The notes: a model not told the origin generated them from the letters alone. A stretch of 64,000 nucleotides of DNA from JAFAGO01 sp031987605 (GCA_031987605.1 DALZZF010000013.1:11378-75377), one strand, 5' to 3'. Shown: positions 8,306 through 17,756, counted from the stretch's first letter. Made by a program: numbers and translations.

Positions 8306-9181
8306 AACTATACACAGCCCATGCTTCGCGAAGGAGCATTAAAAGATAAAGTCGCCATCGTTACCGGTGGCGGAAGCGGACTTGGAAAAGCCATGACCAA
8401 ATATTTTCTGGAACTCGGCGCAAAGGTCGTCATCACTTCCAGAAATCTGGAAAAACTGCAGACCACCGCGAAAGAATTAGAAGAGCAAACCGGTGGAAAA
8501 GTACTCTGCGTTTCCTGCGATGTCCGCAACTGGGACGAAGTACAAGCCATGAAAGATGCCGCCATCAAAGAATTTGGAAAAATTGATATTTTACTCAACA
8601 ATGCCGCAGGAAATTTCATTTCTCCTACCGAAAGATTAACCCATTCCGCATTCGATTCGATTCTTGATATTGTGCTGAAAGGGACTAAAAACTGCACACT
8701 TTCCATTGGCAAATACTGGATTGAAAACAAAATTCCGGGAACAGTTTTGAATATTGTGACCACCTATTCATGGACGGGATCAGCGTATGTAGTTCCTTCC
8801 GCCTGTGCAAAAGCCGGCGTTTTGGCCATGACCAGAAGTCTGGCAGTAGAATGGGCAAAATACGGAATCCGTTTCAACGCCATTGCGCCTGGTCCGTTTC
8901 CTACAAAAGGTGCTTGGGATCGTTTGCTTCCGGGAAATTTGCAGGAAAAATTCGATATGCGGAAGAAAGTTCCGCTCAGAAGAGTAGGGGAACATCAGGA
9001 ACTGGCAAATCTTGCCGCTTATCTGGTTTCCGATTTTTCCGCTTATGTGAACGGCGAAGTCGTTACGATTGACGGTGGCGAATGGTTGCAGGGTGCGGGC
9101 GAATTCAATATGCTTGAAGAAATTCCACAAGAAATGTGGGATATGCTGGAAGCGATGATAAAAGCGAAAAAATCTAATTAA
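8303..9181 (+). CDS. SDR family oxidoreductase, 2,4-dienoyl-CoA reductase-like
   Basis: The product is a 292-residue NAD(P)-dependent short-chain dehydrogenase. The cofactor motif TGGGSGLG is at residues 21-28, with a NNAAGNF motif at about residue 98. The usual YxxxK catalytic pair is not present; the equivalent position reads VVPSACAKAG. This pattern, with Ser and Lys but no Tyr at that place, matches the mitochondrial/peroxisomal 2,4-dienoyl-CoA reductase branch as remembered (PSASAKAG in the human enzyme). A role in oxidation of unsaturated fatty acids is therefore likely. The start is placed at the ATG at 8303, from which the N-terminus runs straight into the Rossmann strand. A hairpin terminator follows. 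Confidence 0.85.
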   Translation: MNYTQPMLREGALKDKVAIVTGGGSGLGKAMTKYFLELGAKVVITSRNLEKLQTTAKELEEQTGGKVLCVSCDVRNWDEVQAMKDAAIKEFGKIDILLNNAAGNFISPTERLTHSAFDSILDIVLKGTKNCTLSIGKYWIENKIPGTVLNIVTTYSWTGSAYVVPSACAKAGVLAMTRSLAVEWAKYGIRFNAIAPGPFPTKGAWDRLLPGNLQEKFDMRKKVPLRRVGEHQELANLAAYLVSDFSAYVNGEVVTIDGGEWLQGAGEFNMLEEIPQEMWDMLEAMIKAKKSN

Positions 9182-9186
9182 TCCAC

Positions 9187-9237
9187 AACCTTGTCAAGGT
9201 TAATCTTCAGCACGCAGATAACCTTGACAAGGCTTTT
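9187..9237 (+). terminator. Terminator hairpin after the SDR gene
   Basis: AACCTTGTCAAGGTT (9187-9201) pairs with AACCTTGACAAGGCTT (9220-9235), and a T-run follows. The first arm is also a palindrome by itself. A near copy of this structure lies at 10157-10204. Confidence 0.6.
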
Positions 9238-9324
9238 AAATAAAATATTAACTTTCGCTACGGAAAATCAATCTTGCTCGTTTCAGTATAAGATTAAAGC
9301 AAAAAAATCAAACTAAACAAAAAA

Positions 9325-10155
9325 ATGAAATTCAGAATCTCCTTTATTCTCCTGTGTTTTACAGTTTTTATATCGGCTCAAAATCTTGAGGTGATGTCAT
9401 ATAATATTCGTCTTTCCATCGATTCCGACAAGGAAAATTCTTGGGAAAACCGTAAACAGGATGCGATTGCACTGATGTCCTATTATCATCCCGATGTTAT
9501 GGGCGTTCAGGAAGCATTGTGGCAACAAATGAACGATATTAAAAATGGTTTGAAAGGCTATGATTATATTGGTGTTGGCCGTGATGACGGTAAGCAAAAA
9601 GGTGAGTTTTCGGCAATATTTTATAATGCTGAAAAATTGAAGGTTCTGAAATCCGGAACGTTTTGGCTGAGTGAAACTCCTGATGTTCCGTCCAAAGGTT
9701 GGGATGCCGCGCTGAACAGAATTTGTAGTTATGCTTTACTGAAAGAAATGAAGTCCGGGAAAGAATTTTGGGCGTTCAATATTCATTTTGATCATGTGGG
9801 AAATCTGGCAAGAGTGAATGCGGCAAAACTCATTCTCGAAAAAATAAAAAGTTTTAACCAGAAATCCCTTCCGGTAGTGCTTACAGGGGATTTTAATCTT
9901 ACGGAAGATTCAGAGCCGATCAGGATTTTGTCGCAGAATATGAATGACAGTTTTTATCATTCTGCCACGCCGCATTACGGACCAAAAGGAACTTTTCAGG
10001 GATTCGATATTCAGAAGATCAGTAATGAACGCATTGATTATATTTTTGTGAAGAAGTTTAAAGTTTTATCGAACCGAACCATCAACGACCGTCGGGAAAA
10101 TTTGTTATATCCATCGGATCATTTCCCTGTGTTGGCGAAACTGCAGTTTGAATAA
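9325..10155 (+). CDS. Secreted endonuclease/exonuclease/phosphatase-fold enzyme
   Basis: The product is 276 residues with a signal peptide at 1-19 (MKFRIS...FISAQ). The fold's motifs are all visible: MSYNIRL with the metal-site Asn, GVQEALW with the metal Glu, FNIHFDHVG with the catalytic His, LTGDFNL, and the C-terminal SDHFPVLAKL with the Asp-His pair. Family members hydrolyse phosphodiester or phosphate bonds in nucleic acids, sphingomyelin or inositol phosphates; the substrate here cannot be told. Secreted copies of this length are common in Flavobacteria. The gene stands alone between two related hairpins. Confidence 0.87.
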   Translation: MKFRISFILLCFTVFISAQNLEVMSYNIRLSIDSDKENSWENRKQDAIALMSYYHPDVMGVQEALWQQMNDIKNGLKGYDYIGVGRDDGKQKGEFSAIFYNAEKLKVLKSGTFWLSETPDVPSKGWDAALNRICSYALLKEMKSGKEFWAFNIHFDHVGNLARVNAAKLILEKIKSFNQKSLPVVLTGDFNLTEDSEPIRILSQNMNDSFYHSATPHYGPKGTFQGFDIQKISNERIDYIFVKKFKVLSNRTINDRRENLLYPSDHFPVLAKLQFE

Positions 10156-10156
10156 G

Positions 10157-10204
10157 AGCCTTTTCAAGGTTATTTGTAAGCTGAAAATTAACCTTGACAA
10201 GGCT
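10157..10204. terminator. Bidirectional terminator hairpin between convergent genes
   Basis: AGCCTTTTCAAGGTTA pairs with TAACCTTGACAAGGCT with one mismatch. It sits between the plus-strand EEP gene and the end of the minus-strand response regulator, and touches the latter's stop codon. The arms nearly repeat those of the hairpin at 9187-9237. Confidence 0.55.
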
Positions 10205-10890
10205 TATTCCGGAAAGTCAATCTCAAAACCAATTCCCCGGATTGATGAAATGGAAATTTTTTCATCGTGAGCAAAATATTTCCGCAGCCTGCTGATAAAA
10301 ACATCCAGACTTCTTCCTGAAAAATAATCGTTGTTTTCCCAAAGTGCGTTCAGGATTTCGTCGCGCTTTACGGTTTGGTGATTGTGCTTTAAAAAATACA
10401 GAATCAAATCTTTTTCCTTGATGGTTAACCGAATTTTTTCGTTGGAATGTTGAAGGGTGAGGTTTTCTGTATTTAAGGTGTATTTTCCTATTTTTATTAT
10501 TTCTTCAACGAAATCTTTCGGTTGAATTCTTCGTAAAATATTCTGAATTCGGAGTACCAATTCTTCCGGATCGCAGGGTTTGGTTAAATAATCATCGGCA
10601 CCAATTTTCAGACCGGTTAACTTGTCGATTTTCTGGTTTTTTGCGGTGAGAAAAAATAATGGAAAATCAGGATGTTTTTGCAGAATCAATTTTGCCAGAC
10701 TGAAACCATCCAGATTGGGCATCATCACATCCAAAATTCCAAGGTGAAATGGAAATCCGTTTTCAATTAATGGAAGAATGTCTTCCGGATTCTGAAACCA
10801 GATTACTTCAAAATCGCTGAGTTCCAGATACTGTTTCAGGATCATTCCAAAGTCGGAATCGTCTTCTGCCAAAAGTATTTTAGGTTGCAT
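10204..10890 (-). CDS. Response regulator, OmpR/PhoB type
   Basis: This is a DNA-binding response regulator. From the chosen start (MQPKILLAEDD) it has 228 residues. The receiver domain carries acidic-pocket residues Asp10/Asp11, the phosphoacceptor Asp54 (GILDVMMP) and the conserved lysine in YLTKPCDPEE. The C-terminal winged helix ends with SRLRKYFAHDEKISISSIRGIGFEI. The frame can be extended to 10932, but the inner ATG at 10888-10890 starts directly at the receiver strand. It overlaps the end of the kinase gene by 11 bases, which indicates translational coupling. It resembles RprY of Bacteroides. Its target genes are unknown; the neighbouring outer membrane receptor is a candidate. Confidence 0.9.
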   Translation of the reverse strand: MQPKILLAEDDSDFGMILKQYLELSDFEVIWFQNPEDILPLIENGFPFHLGILDVMMPNLDGFSLAKLILQKHPDFPLFFLTAKNQKIDKLTGLKIGADDYLTKPCDPEELVLRIQNILRRIQPKDFVEEIIKIGKYTLNTENLTLQHSNEKIRLTIKEKDLILYFLKHNHQTVKRDEILNALWENNDYFSGRSLDVFISRLRKYFAHDEKISISSIRGIGFEIDFPE

Positions 10891-12187
10891 GCGGAAGTTC
10901 GATTTTAAATGAGGTTCCTTTGTTCGGTTCACTTTCCAGCCGGATTTCGCCGTTGTATTTTTTTACCAGATTTTTCACCAGAAACAAGCCTAAGCCCAAA
11001 CCTTTCGTGTTGTGAATGTTGTTGGACTGAATGCGGTAAAATTTCTCGAAAACTGCTTTTTGTTCTCTTTTGTCAATTCCCGAACCGTTGTCGGAAACCT
11101 CGATAAATAGTTTGTTTTGAGTGTTTTTAAATGCAATATTTATTTTTTTCGCTCCGTATTTCACGCTGTTTTCGCAAAGATTTTTCAGGATGGTTTCCAT
11201 ATCGGTTTTGTGAAAAGCGAGATTTTCTGAAATTTCATTTTTCAAAATAAATTGGGCATTTGGATAAAGAAACTGCAAATCTTCAATGCAATAATTCCAG
11301 TCCTCTTTTTCCATCGGAATGGTTTCGCTGTCGGATGGTTTTTCCAGACGCAGCATCAGATTTTCCAATCGGGAAATCTGCCTTTCAATTAAAGGTAAAT
11401 TTTCTTTGTTCCAGTCTTTTTTTAATGATTTTGAAGCGACTTTTAAAGTGGCAATAGGTGTTCGGAATTCATGCGAAATATTGTCCACCGCGGTATGCAG
11501 AATTTCTACCTGCTTTTGTTGTTTCATCAGGTTTTTCACCGTTAATGCAAACAGCCAAACTACCGCTGCGAGAATAAAAACACATAACAAAATCAGCAAT
11601 GCCAGTTCCCGGAATATCACATATTTACTATTCAAAATCTGATAATTGGTTTCAGAAAATAGTTTGAAATGATCGTTCTTTTTCATTTTTTTTGTTTCGT
11701 CATCCGTGGTCGTTGACGAAGAATTCCAGTTTCCGGTGGTTTGCATTCCGGGTTTTATCACTTTATCTTCGGTTTGATAAATGATGATTGGTTTTTTCAG
11801 CAACTGAGTACTGTCGGGAAGTTGAATAATGGAATTGTATTTTAATTCCACCGCCACTTTATAGCCTTTGTTTTTGAATTGTTGATTGATGTAATTCGTG
11901 AGTTCTTTTCGGTGGCTTCGGTTATTCTTTTCAAAATAAGTAAGAAACTGTTTTTCTGATATTTTTTTGTTGGCGTAATCAGCGACTATTTTTAAAACTT
12001 CGTCGTCCTGATGGCGGTCGCGTTCTTCCAGAAGATCCACAAATCCAGAGCTTTTATCCAGTACATTCCGGTAGATTTCCTTTTCTTTTACCACATAGGT
12101 TTTGTACATGAAAAAACCCTGAATTCCTAATAAAACAAGGAATAGCAGCGTGAAAATAACAATAACCGTTCTGTTTTTGGAAATCAT
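10880..12187 (-). CDS. Sensor histidine kinase
   Basis: This is the membrane-bound partner of the overlapping response regulator. From MISKNRTVIV it has 435 residues: a first membrane helix at about residues 6-27, a periplasmic domain of about 170 residues, and a second helix (LALLILLCVFILAAVVWLF). The kinase region follows: the H box ISHEFRTPIATLK, the N box LCENSVKYG, then SDNGSGID and GLGLGLFLVKN. There is no obvious HAMP domain. The frame extends to 12226, but the outer part covers a good promoter (12192-12220), so the ATG at 12187 is preferred. The periplasmic sensor matches no domain recognised here, so the signal is unknown. Confidence 0.9.
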   Translation of the reverse strand: MISKNRTVIVIFTLLFLVLLGIQGFFMYKTYVVKEKEIYRNVLDKSSGFVDLLEERDRHQDDEVLKIVADYANKKISEKQFLTYFEKNNRSHRKELTNYINQQFKNKGYKVAVELKYNSIIQLPDSTQLLKKPIIIYQTEDKVIKPGMQTTGNWNSSSTTTDDETKKMKKNDHFKLFSETNYQILNSKYVIFRELALLILLCVFILAAVVWLFALTVKNLMKQQKQVEILHTAVDNISHEFRTPIATLKVASKSLKKDWNKENLPLIERQISRLENLMLRLEKPSDSETIPMEKEDWNYCIEDLQFLYPNAQFILKNEISENLAFHKTDMETILKNLCENSVKYGAKKINIAFKNTQNKLFIEVSDNGSGIDKREQKAVFEKFYRIQSNNIHNTKGLGLGLFLVKNLVKKYNGEIRLESEPNKGTSFKIELPHAT

Positions 12188-12191
12188 AAAG

Positions 12192-12220
12192 CAAAGATAA
12201 AATTTTGAAGAAGATGCAAA
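12192..12220 (-). promoter_or_regulatory. Promoter of the two-component operon
   Basis: On the minus strand, a -7 TATCTTTG (12192-12199) and a -33 TTTG (12217-12220) are spaced 17 bases apart. The -7 box ends only 4 bases before the ATG at 12187, so the transcript may have almost no leader. Confidence 0.5.
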
Positions 12221-12363
12221 TGGCATTAACCCTTCATTAACCTTTCATTAACCGATTTTGTGGCGGAATAGACGGATTTTTGTCATCTAATTTGTCTCTT
12301 CGACATTTGTGTGGAAATTAAATTTTCTATTATCATTTTAAATCGACCTAGGAAATGAAGGCG

Positions 12364-12590
12364 TTAATAAATTTTGAAAAATTTCCGTGAAAAATATCCA
12401 CTGTTCGAGTGGCGGCAGAAATATTTCTTATGTGATAAATCTTTGTTCCCGCCCGAGTTTGGAGATTTTAGGAAATTCTTCAAAATTTTAGCCGGAGTTT
12501 CCAAGTCTTGAATTTTTGGTTCTTTTGTTTCAAGACAAAAGAACATAAAATCAAAATAAAACGATACGTTTAAAATCTTTAAGTCCATAG
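12364..12590. repeat. Intergenic repeat-like region with a perfect 10-bp palindrome
   Basis: The 434-base spacer between the kinase gene and the outer membrane receptor gene holds no convincing gene. GTTCTTTTGT and its exact complement ACAAAAGAAC (12519-12544) enclose a 6-base loop. The surrounding text (GGTTCTTTTGTTTCAAGAC) is of a kind seen often between Flavobacteria genes. A 74-codon minus-strand frame here is a by-product of the repeat. Confidence 0.45.
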
Positions 12591-12621
12591 TTTTTGGCGA
12601 AGAACTGTAAAATATTAAGTT

Positions 12622-14994
12622 ATGAAATACTTATTTTTCATTTTGTTGACTATTCCGATGTGGTTTTTTGGACAGAAGAAAGTGGAAATCCGGGTGACAG
12701 ATGCACAAAATGAATCTGTTTCAAATGCAAAAGTGAGCGTTTTTTCACAAGATAATCAACTTCTTCAAAACAAAACGACTGACGAAAACGGAAAAGTAAT
12801 TTTTGAATTTACTTCTGAAAACACCGTAAAATTCGTTGTTCAGGATTTGGAATTTGATGAATATTCTGAAACTTTTTCGTTGAATGAAATTCCTGAATCG
12901 CTTCATTTCAGATTAAAAAAACAGGAAAAAGAAATTGAGGAAGTCGTCATTAATAAAGCAAAACCTTTGGTAAAAAGAAAAATTGACCGTTTGGAATTTA
13001 ATGTGGAAAATTCCAATATTTCATCATTAAATGTTTGGGAAATTCTCAAAAAAACGCCCGGAGTAACGGTTATTAATAATGCTATTAAAATTAAAGGAGC
13101 TTCCGGAATTTTAGTCACGATTAATGATAAAAAAGTAATGCTTTCTCCGGAAGAATTGCAAAATTTATTGGAAAATACGCAGGGCGATGAGGTGAAATCC
13201 GTGGAAGTGATTACCAATCCGCCCGCAAAATACGAGGCTTCGGGAAGTGCGGTTTTGAATATCGTGATGAAGAAAAACCAGTTGGAAGGCTACAAAGGAA
13301 TGGTAAGCGCAAGATATATACAGTCGAAATATGCCAAAGGAAATCTTTCCACTTCGCATCAGTACAAAAAGGATAAATTTTCCACTTTGTTGAGCTATAC
13401 TCGTGGTGGCGGAGATTATCTGCGTGAAGGCACGGATGTGGTGTATTTTCAGGAAGACGGAACCACCTGGAAAAGCGTGATGAACCGGAAAGACAGCAAC
13501 TACAACCAAAATTCCCTGAACTTTAATCTGGATTATGAACTGGATTCTTTAACCAATTTAAGTTTCAATTATCGTGGATATTTTAGTCCGAAAACAACCG
13601 GAATTTACGACGTTCCGACTGAAATTTCCAATCTTAATAATATTGTGGAATCTTCATACAGAACGGTGAATTCTCACTTTTGGCGCACCATCAACAATAC
13701 GCTGAGTTTTCAGGCGGATCGTAAACTGAATAAAAATTCGACCTTAACATGGATTACTTATTACGCCACGAATAATTTTAAAAAATCGCAGGATATTCAG
13801 ACGCATCTTAATTTTATCAATCAGGAACCTTCGCTGCGGCATTTTATGATTGCTGATAAACAGGATATTCAGTTGATTTCCACACAACTGGATTACGAAT
13901 GGAAAAAAGACAAATGGCAATGGGAATCGGGATTGAAGTACAGTCTGGTGAAAACGTCGAGCATTCTGGATTTTTCGGACAACGAGTTTGGAACTCTGGA
14001 ATATCGTCCGGATAAAAGCAATGTTTTTGATTATAAAGAACACAATTTTGCAGCGTATTCATCTTTAAGTTTAGATTTAAAAAAATGGAGTTTCAAAGCG
14101 GGTTTACGAGCAGAAAATACAGCTTTGGAAGGCATCGTTTCCGAACCGTATGAAGTAAATAAAAACGATTATTTGAAATTATTTCCGACTTTTTATGCGC
14201 AATACACCACCGAAAACAAACATCAGTTTGGATTTTCCTACGGAAAGCGAATCAGCCGACCAAGTTATTCATGGTTGAATCCCGCAAAGTCGTACTACAA
14301 CCTGTTTTCGTATTTTCAGGGCGATCCGAAACTGAAAGCGACGATTGTTCATAATCTGAACCTCACTTACAATTTTAAAGAATGGAATTTCGATTTTTAT
14401 TACCGCAAAGAAGTGGATCCTTCCATGGAAATTTCTTTTCAGGAACCGGAAACCAATCAGTTGATTTATCATTTTACGAATATCCAGAAAGGACAGGCTT
14501 TTGGGGTGGATATTTACAAAAATTTTACCCTAAATTCCTGGTGGTCGTTAAGCGTTTCCGAAACGCTGGAACACAATGAAAATTACTTTTTCGGAATTGA
14601 TGGAAACCTCTACAAAAACAAAGTTTTCGCTTTAAATTCCAATGTTTCCACCAGCATTACTTTCGATAAAAACTCCGATTGGAATGTGCAGATCGGGCAT
14701 TATTTTCATACAGGAGCGGTTCAGGGGAATTTGAAAATCGGAGGCTCATCAACAACCTATTTGATTATGAATAAAAAATTCTTTCAGAAAAAATGGGAAG
14801 CCAGTCTTTATTTCAATGATATTTTCCGAACCTCAGGTGAAAAAATCAGTACCAATTATGCCAATCAGAACAACTATTTTCTGGATTATCGCGATACACA
14901 AAGTTTTTCTATCACACTGAAATACAATTTCGGAAATCAAAAATTAAAAAGCACCAAAACCATTAAAAAAGCGGATGAACAGGATCGGATGTAA
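12622..14994 (+). CDS. TonB-dependent receptor-like outer membrane beta-barrel protein
   Basis: The product has 790 residues. A signal peptide (residues 1-18, ending WFFGQ) is followed by a carboxypeptidase-regulatory-like beta-sandwich (about 20-95), a plug-like region (about 105-210, with KTPGVTVINNAIKIKG and SVEVITNPPAKYEASG) and a long barrel ending in an aromatic-rich strand (SITLKYNFG). The layout matches the Bacteroidetes outer membrane receptor family with an OMP_b-brl_3-type barrel, rather than SusC. No TonB box was identified with certainty. The ligand is unknown. It is divergent from the two-component genes, which could regulate it. Confidence 0.85.
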   Translation: MKYLFFILLTIPMWFFGQKKVEIRVTDAQNESVSNAKVSVFSQDNQLLQNKTTDENGKVIFEFTSENTVKFVVQDLEFDEYSETFSLNEIPESLHFRLKKQEKEIEEVVINKAKPLVKRKIDRLEFNVENSNISSLNVWEILKKTPGVTVINNAIKIKGASGILVTINDKKVMLSPEELQNLLENTQGDEVKSVEVITNPPAKYEASGSAVLNIVMKKNQLEGYKGMVSARYIQSKYAKGNLSTSHQYKKDKFSTLLSYTRGGGDYLREGTDVVYFQEDGTTWKSVMNRKDSNYNQNSLNFNLDYELDSLTNLSFNYRGYFSPKTTGIYDVPTEISNLNNIVESSYRTVNSHFWRTINNTLSFQADRKLNKNSTLTWITYYATNNFKKSQDIQTHLNFINQEPSLRHFMIADKQDIQLISTQLDYEWKKDKWQWESGLKYSLVKTSSILDFSDNEFGTLEYRPDKSNVFDYKEHNFAAYSSLSLDLKKWSFKAGLRAENTALEGIVSEPYEVNKNDYLKLFPTFYAQYTTENKHQFGFSYGKRISRPSYSWLNPAKSYYNLFSYFQGDPKLKATIVHNLNLTYNFKEWNFDFYYRKEVDPSMEISFQEPETNQLIYHFTNIQKGQAFGVDIYKNFTLNSWWSLSVSETLEHNENYFFGIDGNLYKNKVFALNSNVSTSITFDKNSDWNVQIGHYFHTGAVQGNLKIGGSSTTYLIMNKKFFQKKWEASLYFNDIFRTSGEKISTNYANQNNYFLDYRDTQSFSITLKYNFGNQKLKSTKTIKKADEQDRM

Positions 14995-15026
14995 GTTTAA
15001 AAAATAGATGTTTGGAAGAAACCAGT

Positions 15027-15066
15027 AAAAAAAACTTTGACTTCCTCCTGAGGAGAAAGTCAAAGT
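15027..15066 (-). terminator. Intrinsic terminator of clpB
   Basis: CTTTGACTTCCTCC pairs with GGAGAAAGTCAAAG (15035-15065). On the minus strand the hairpin is followed by a run of eight T (plus-strand A at 15027-15034), so it terminates transcription from clpB about 85 bases after its stop codon. Confidence 0.7.
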
Positions 15067-15149
15067 AAAAACACAAATGATGAAATTAAATTTATCTAAC
15101 TAACAAACGCAAAAATTGCGCCGATATTATGTTAAACAAAGTTAAAGTT

Positions 15150-17756
15150 TTATTTTTCTACCGGTCTGAAAACCAGTCCACTCTCCGGAAAATAATCCAT
15201 CGTTACCCGATCTCCCGGATTGATTTTTCCGGCCAGTATTTCTTTGGATAACCGGTTCAGAACTTCCTGTTGCAACACTCTTTTCAAAGGTCGAGCTCCG
15301 AAAGCGGGATCGTAACCTTTTTCGGTTAAGAACTGTACCGCATCTTCGGTGGTGGTGAGAATAATGTTTTGCTTTTCGAGCATTTTATTGAAACTTCTCA
15401 ACTGGTAATGAACGATTTTTCCGATTTCTTTTTTGTTTAAAGGCTGGAAGAGCACCACTTCATCAATTCTGTTCAAAAACTCAGGACGAAGGGTCTGTTT
15501 TAATAAATCAAAGACTTCTGTTTTGGTTTGTTCCAGTGTTTCTGCATCAATATTATCATCTTTGTCACGCTGAGCGGAGTCGAAGCGTTCCTGAATAATA
15601 TGCGATCCGAGATTGGAAGTCATAATGATAATCGAATTTTTGAAATTCACCACACGACCTTTATTATCGGTTAATCGGCCATCATCCAAAACTTGCAAAA
15701 GTGTATTGAAAACATCCGGATGCGCTTTTTCAATTTCATCCAAAAGTACCACGGAATACGGTCTTCTTCTTACCGCTTCGGTTAACTGTCCGCCTTCATC
15801 GTAACCCACATATCCCGGAGGCGCGCCCACCAATCTTGAAACGGAATGCCTTTCCTGATATTCACTCATATCAATTCGGGTCATATTATTTTCATCATCG
15901 AAAAGGAATTCGGCTAAAGCTTTTGCCAATTCGGTTTTCCCAACTCCGGTAGTTCCAAGGAAAAGGAAAGAACCAATAGGTTTTCTTTCGTCGTTCAGTC
16001 CGGCTCTGTTTCTGCGGATGGTATCAGCAATTGCCGTAATCGCTTCTTCCTGTCCAACCACTCTTTTGTGGAGTTCATCTTCCAGATGCAATAATTTTTC
16101 TCTTTCGGACTGAATGAGTTTGGTTACGGGAATTCCGGTCCATTTTGAAATGACTTCTGAAATATTTTCTGCAGTAACTTCTTCTTTGATGAGTTCGTTT
16201 TCATCATTTTGCATTTCCAGTTCCTGCTTTTGCAACTGGTCTTCTTTTTCACGCAGTTTTCCGTACTGGATTTCGGCTACTTTTGCATAATCTCCGGATC
16301 TTGAGGCACGTTCTGCTTCTAATTTTAAAGCTTCAATATCTTTTTTAATCTGGGTTAAATCTTCAGATTTTTGTTTTTCTTTCAGCCATTTTGCATTGAT
16401 TTCATTGCGCTGTTCAGTTACTTTTGCAATGTCTTCTTTCAAATGGTCAATTTTGGTTTGATTGCCTTCTCTTGAAATCGCTGCCAGTTCAATTTCCATC
16501 TGCATCAGTTTTCGGTCGAGCACATCCAGTTCTTCCGGTTTGGAATTAATTTCCATTCTCAGTTTTGCGGAAGCTTCATCAATCAAATCAATCGCTTTAT
16601 CCGGTAAAAAACGGTCGGAAATATATCTTTGAGACTGTTCCACGGCAGCAATAATCGCTTCATCTTTAATTCTTACTTTATGGTGTGCTTCATATTTGTC
16701 TTTAATTCCACGAAGGATGGAAATGGCGGATTCGGTATCCGGTTCTTCTACCATTACCTTTTGGAAACGACGTTCCAAGGCTTTATCTTTTTCAAAGTAT
16801 TTTTGATATTCATTCAGTGTGGTGGCTCCGATAGCTCTTAATTCACCTCTTGCCAACGCAGGTTTCAGAATGTTTGCCGCATCCATTGCGCCTTCTCCAC
16901 CACCGGCTCCAACCAAAGTATGGATTTCGTCGATGAAAAGAATGATTTGTCCGTCGGATTTAATCACTTCATTCACCACGGATTTCAAACGCTCTTCAAA
17001 TTCACCTTTGTATTTTGCACCGGCGATTAAAGCACCCATATCCAGAGAGAAAAGTGTTTTATCCATCAAGTTTTCCGGAACATCACCACTGATAATTCGG
17101 TGGGCAATTCCTTCTGCGATCGCAGTTTTACCAACGCCCGGTTCACCAATTAGGATGGGATTATTTTTGGTTCTTCTTGATAAAATTTGCAACACTCTCC
17201 GGATTTCTTCATCACGACCGATGACAGGATCGAGTTTCCCTTCGGCTGCCAATTCATTGAAATTTTTCGCGTATTTGCTTAAACTCTGATAGGTTTCTTC
17301 GGAGCTTGCAGAAGTGGCTTTGCTGCCTTTTCGGAGTTCTTTTATTCCGCCTTCCAAAAGAGATTTGGTAACGCCCATATCTTTTAATAACTGAGAAACT
17401 TTGGAGTTTACATCAATTAATGCGAGCCAAAGATGCTCAATGGTTACATATTCATCGCCCATTTTTTTAGCGATATTCGGTGCTTCCAGCAATACTTTGT
17501 TGGCGGTTTGGGAAAGATAGAGATCGCCTCCTTCAACTTTTGGTAAAGTTTCCAGATTTTCCCGGTTTCTTTCCCGGATCAGTGTAGCATCAGCCTCTGA
17601 TTTTTTCAGAAGAAATGTTGAAATATGCTCATCACTCTCGAATATTCCTTCAAGAAGGTGTTGAGGTTCTATACTTTGATTGCCAAATTCCATTGCAACT
17701 TGTTGTGCTTTTTGGATGGCTTCCTGTGATTTTACGGTAAATTGATTCAAATTCAT
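15150..17756 (-). CDS. clpB: ATP-dependent chaperone ClpB
   Basis: This hexameric AAA+ disaggregase frees aggregated proteins together with DnaK. At 868 residues it has the usual length. An N-terminal double Clp repeat covers about 1-145. NBD1 has Walker A GEPGVGKTAIAEG (about 204) and Walker B LFIDEIH. The ClpB-specific coiled-coil middle domain spans about 400-520. NBD2 has GTTGVGKTELAKAL (about 605) and VVLLDEIEKAH. The coiled coil and the absence of an IGF loop separate it from ClpA/ClpC. It is a single-gene unit with its own terminator. No CIRCE-type element was seen upstream. Confidence 0.97.
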   Translation of the reverse strand: MNLNQFTVKSQEAIQKAQQVAMEFGNQSIEPQHLLEGIFESDEHISTFLLKKSEADATLIRERNRENLETLPKVEGGDLYLSQTANKVLLEAPNIAKKMGDEYVTIEHLWLALIDVNSKVSQLLKDMGVTKSLLEGGIKELRKGSKATSASSEETYQSLSKYAKNFNELAAEGKLDPVIGRDEEIRRVLQILSRRTKNNPILIGEPGVGKTAIAEGIAHRIISGDVPENLMDKTLFSLDMGALIAGAKYKGEFEERLKSVVNEVIKSDGQIILFIDEIHTLVGAGGGEGAMDAANILKPALARGELRAIGATTLNEYQKYFEKDKALERRFQKVMVEEPDTESAISILRGIKDKYEAHHKVRIKDEAIIAAVEQSQRYISDRFLPDKAIDLIDEASAKLRMEINSKPEELDVLDRKLMQMEIELAAISREGNQTKIDHLKEDIAKVTEQRNEINAKWLKEKQKSEDLTQIKKDIEALKLEAERASRSGDYAKVAEIQYGKLREKEDQLQKQELEMQNDENELIKEEVTAENISEVISKWTGIPVTKLIQSEREKLLHLEDELHKRVVGQEEAITAIADTIRRNRAGLNDERKPIGSFLFLGTTGVGKTELAKALAEFLFDDENNMTRIDMSEYQERHSVSRLVGAPPGYVGYDEGGQLTEAVRRRPYSVVLLDEIEKAHPDVFNTLLQVLDDGRLTDNKGRVVNFKNSIIIMTSNLGSHIIQERFDSAQRDKDDNIDAETLEQTKTEVFDLLKQTLRPEFLNRIDEVVLFQPLNKKEIGKIVHYQLRSFNKMLEKQNIILTTTEDAVQFLTEKGYDPAFGARPLKRVLQQEVLNRLSKEILAGKINPGDRVTMDYFPESGLVFRPVEK

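Noticed and set aside
12364..12588. 74-codon minus-strand frame
   Set aside because: It runs through repeat-like DNA including a perfect palindrome, has low-complexity, frame-shadow composition and no start signal.
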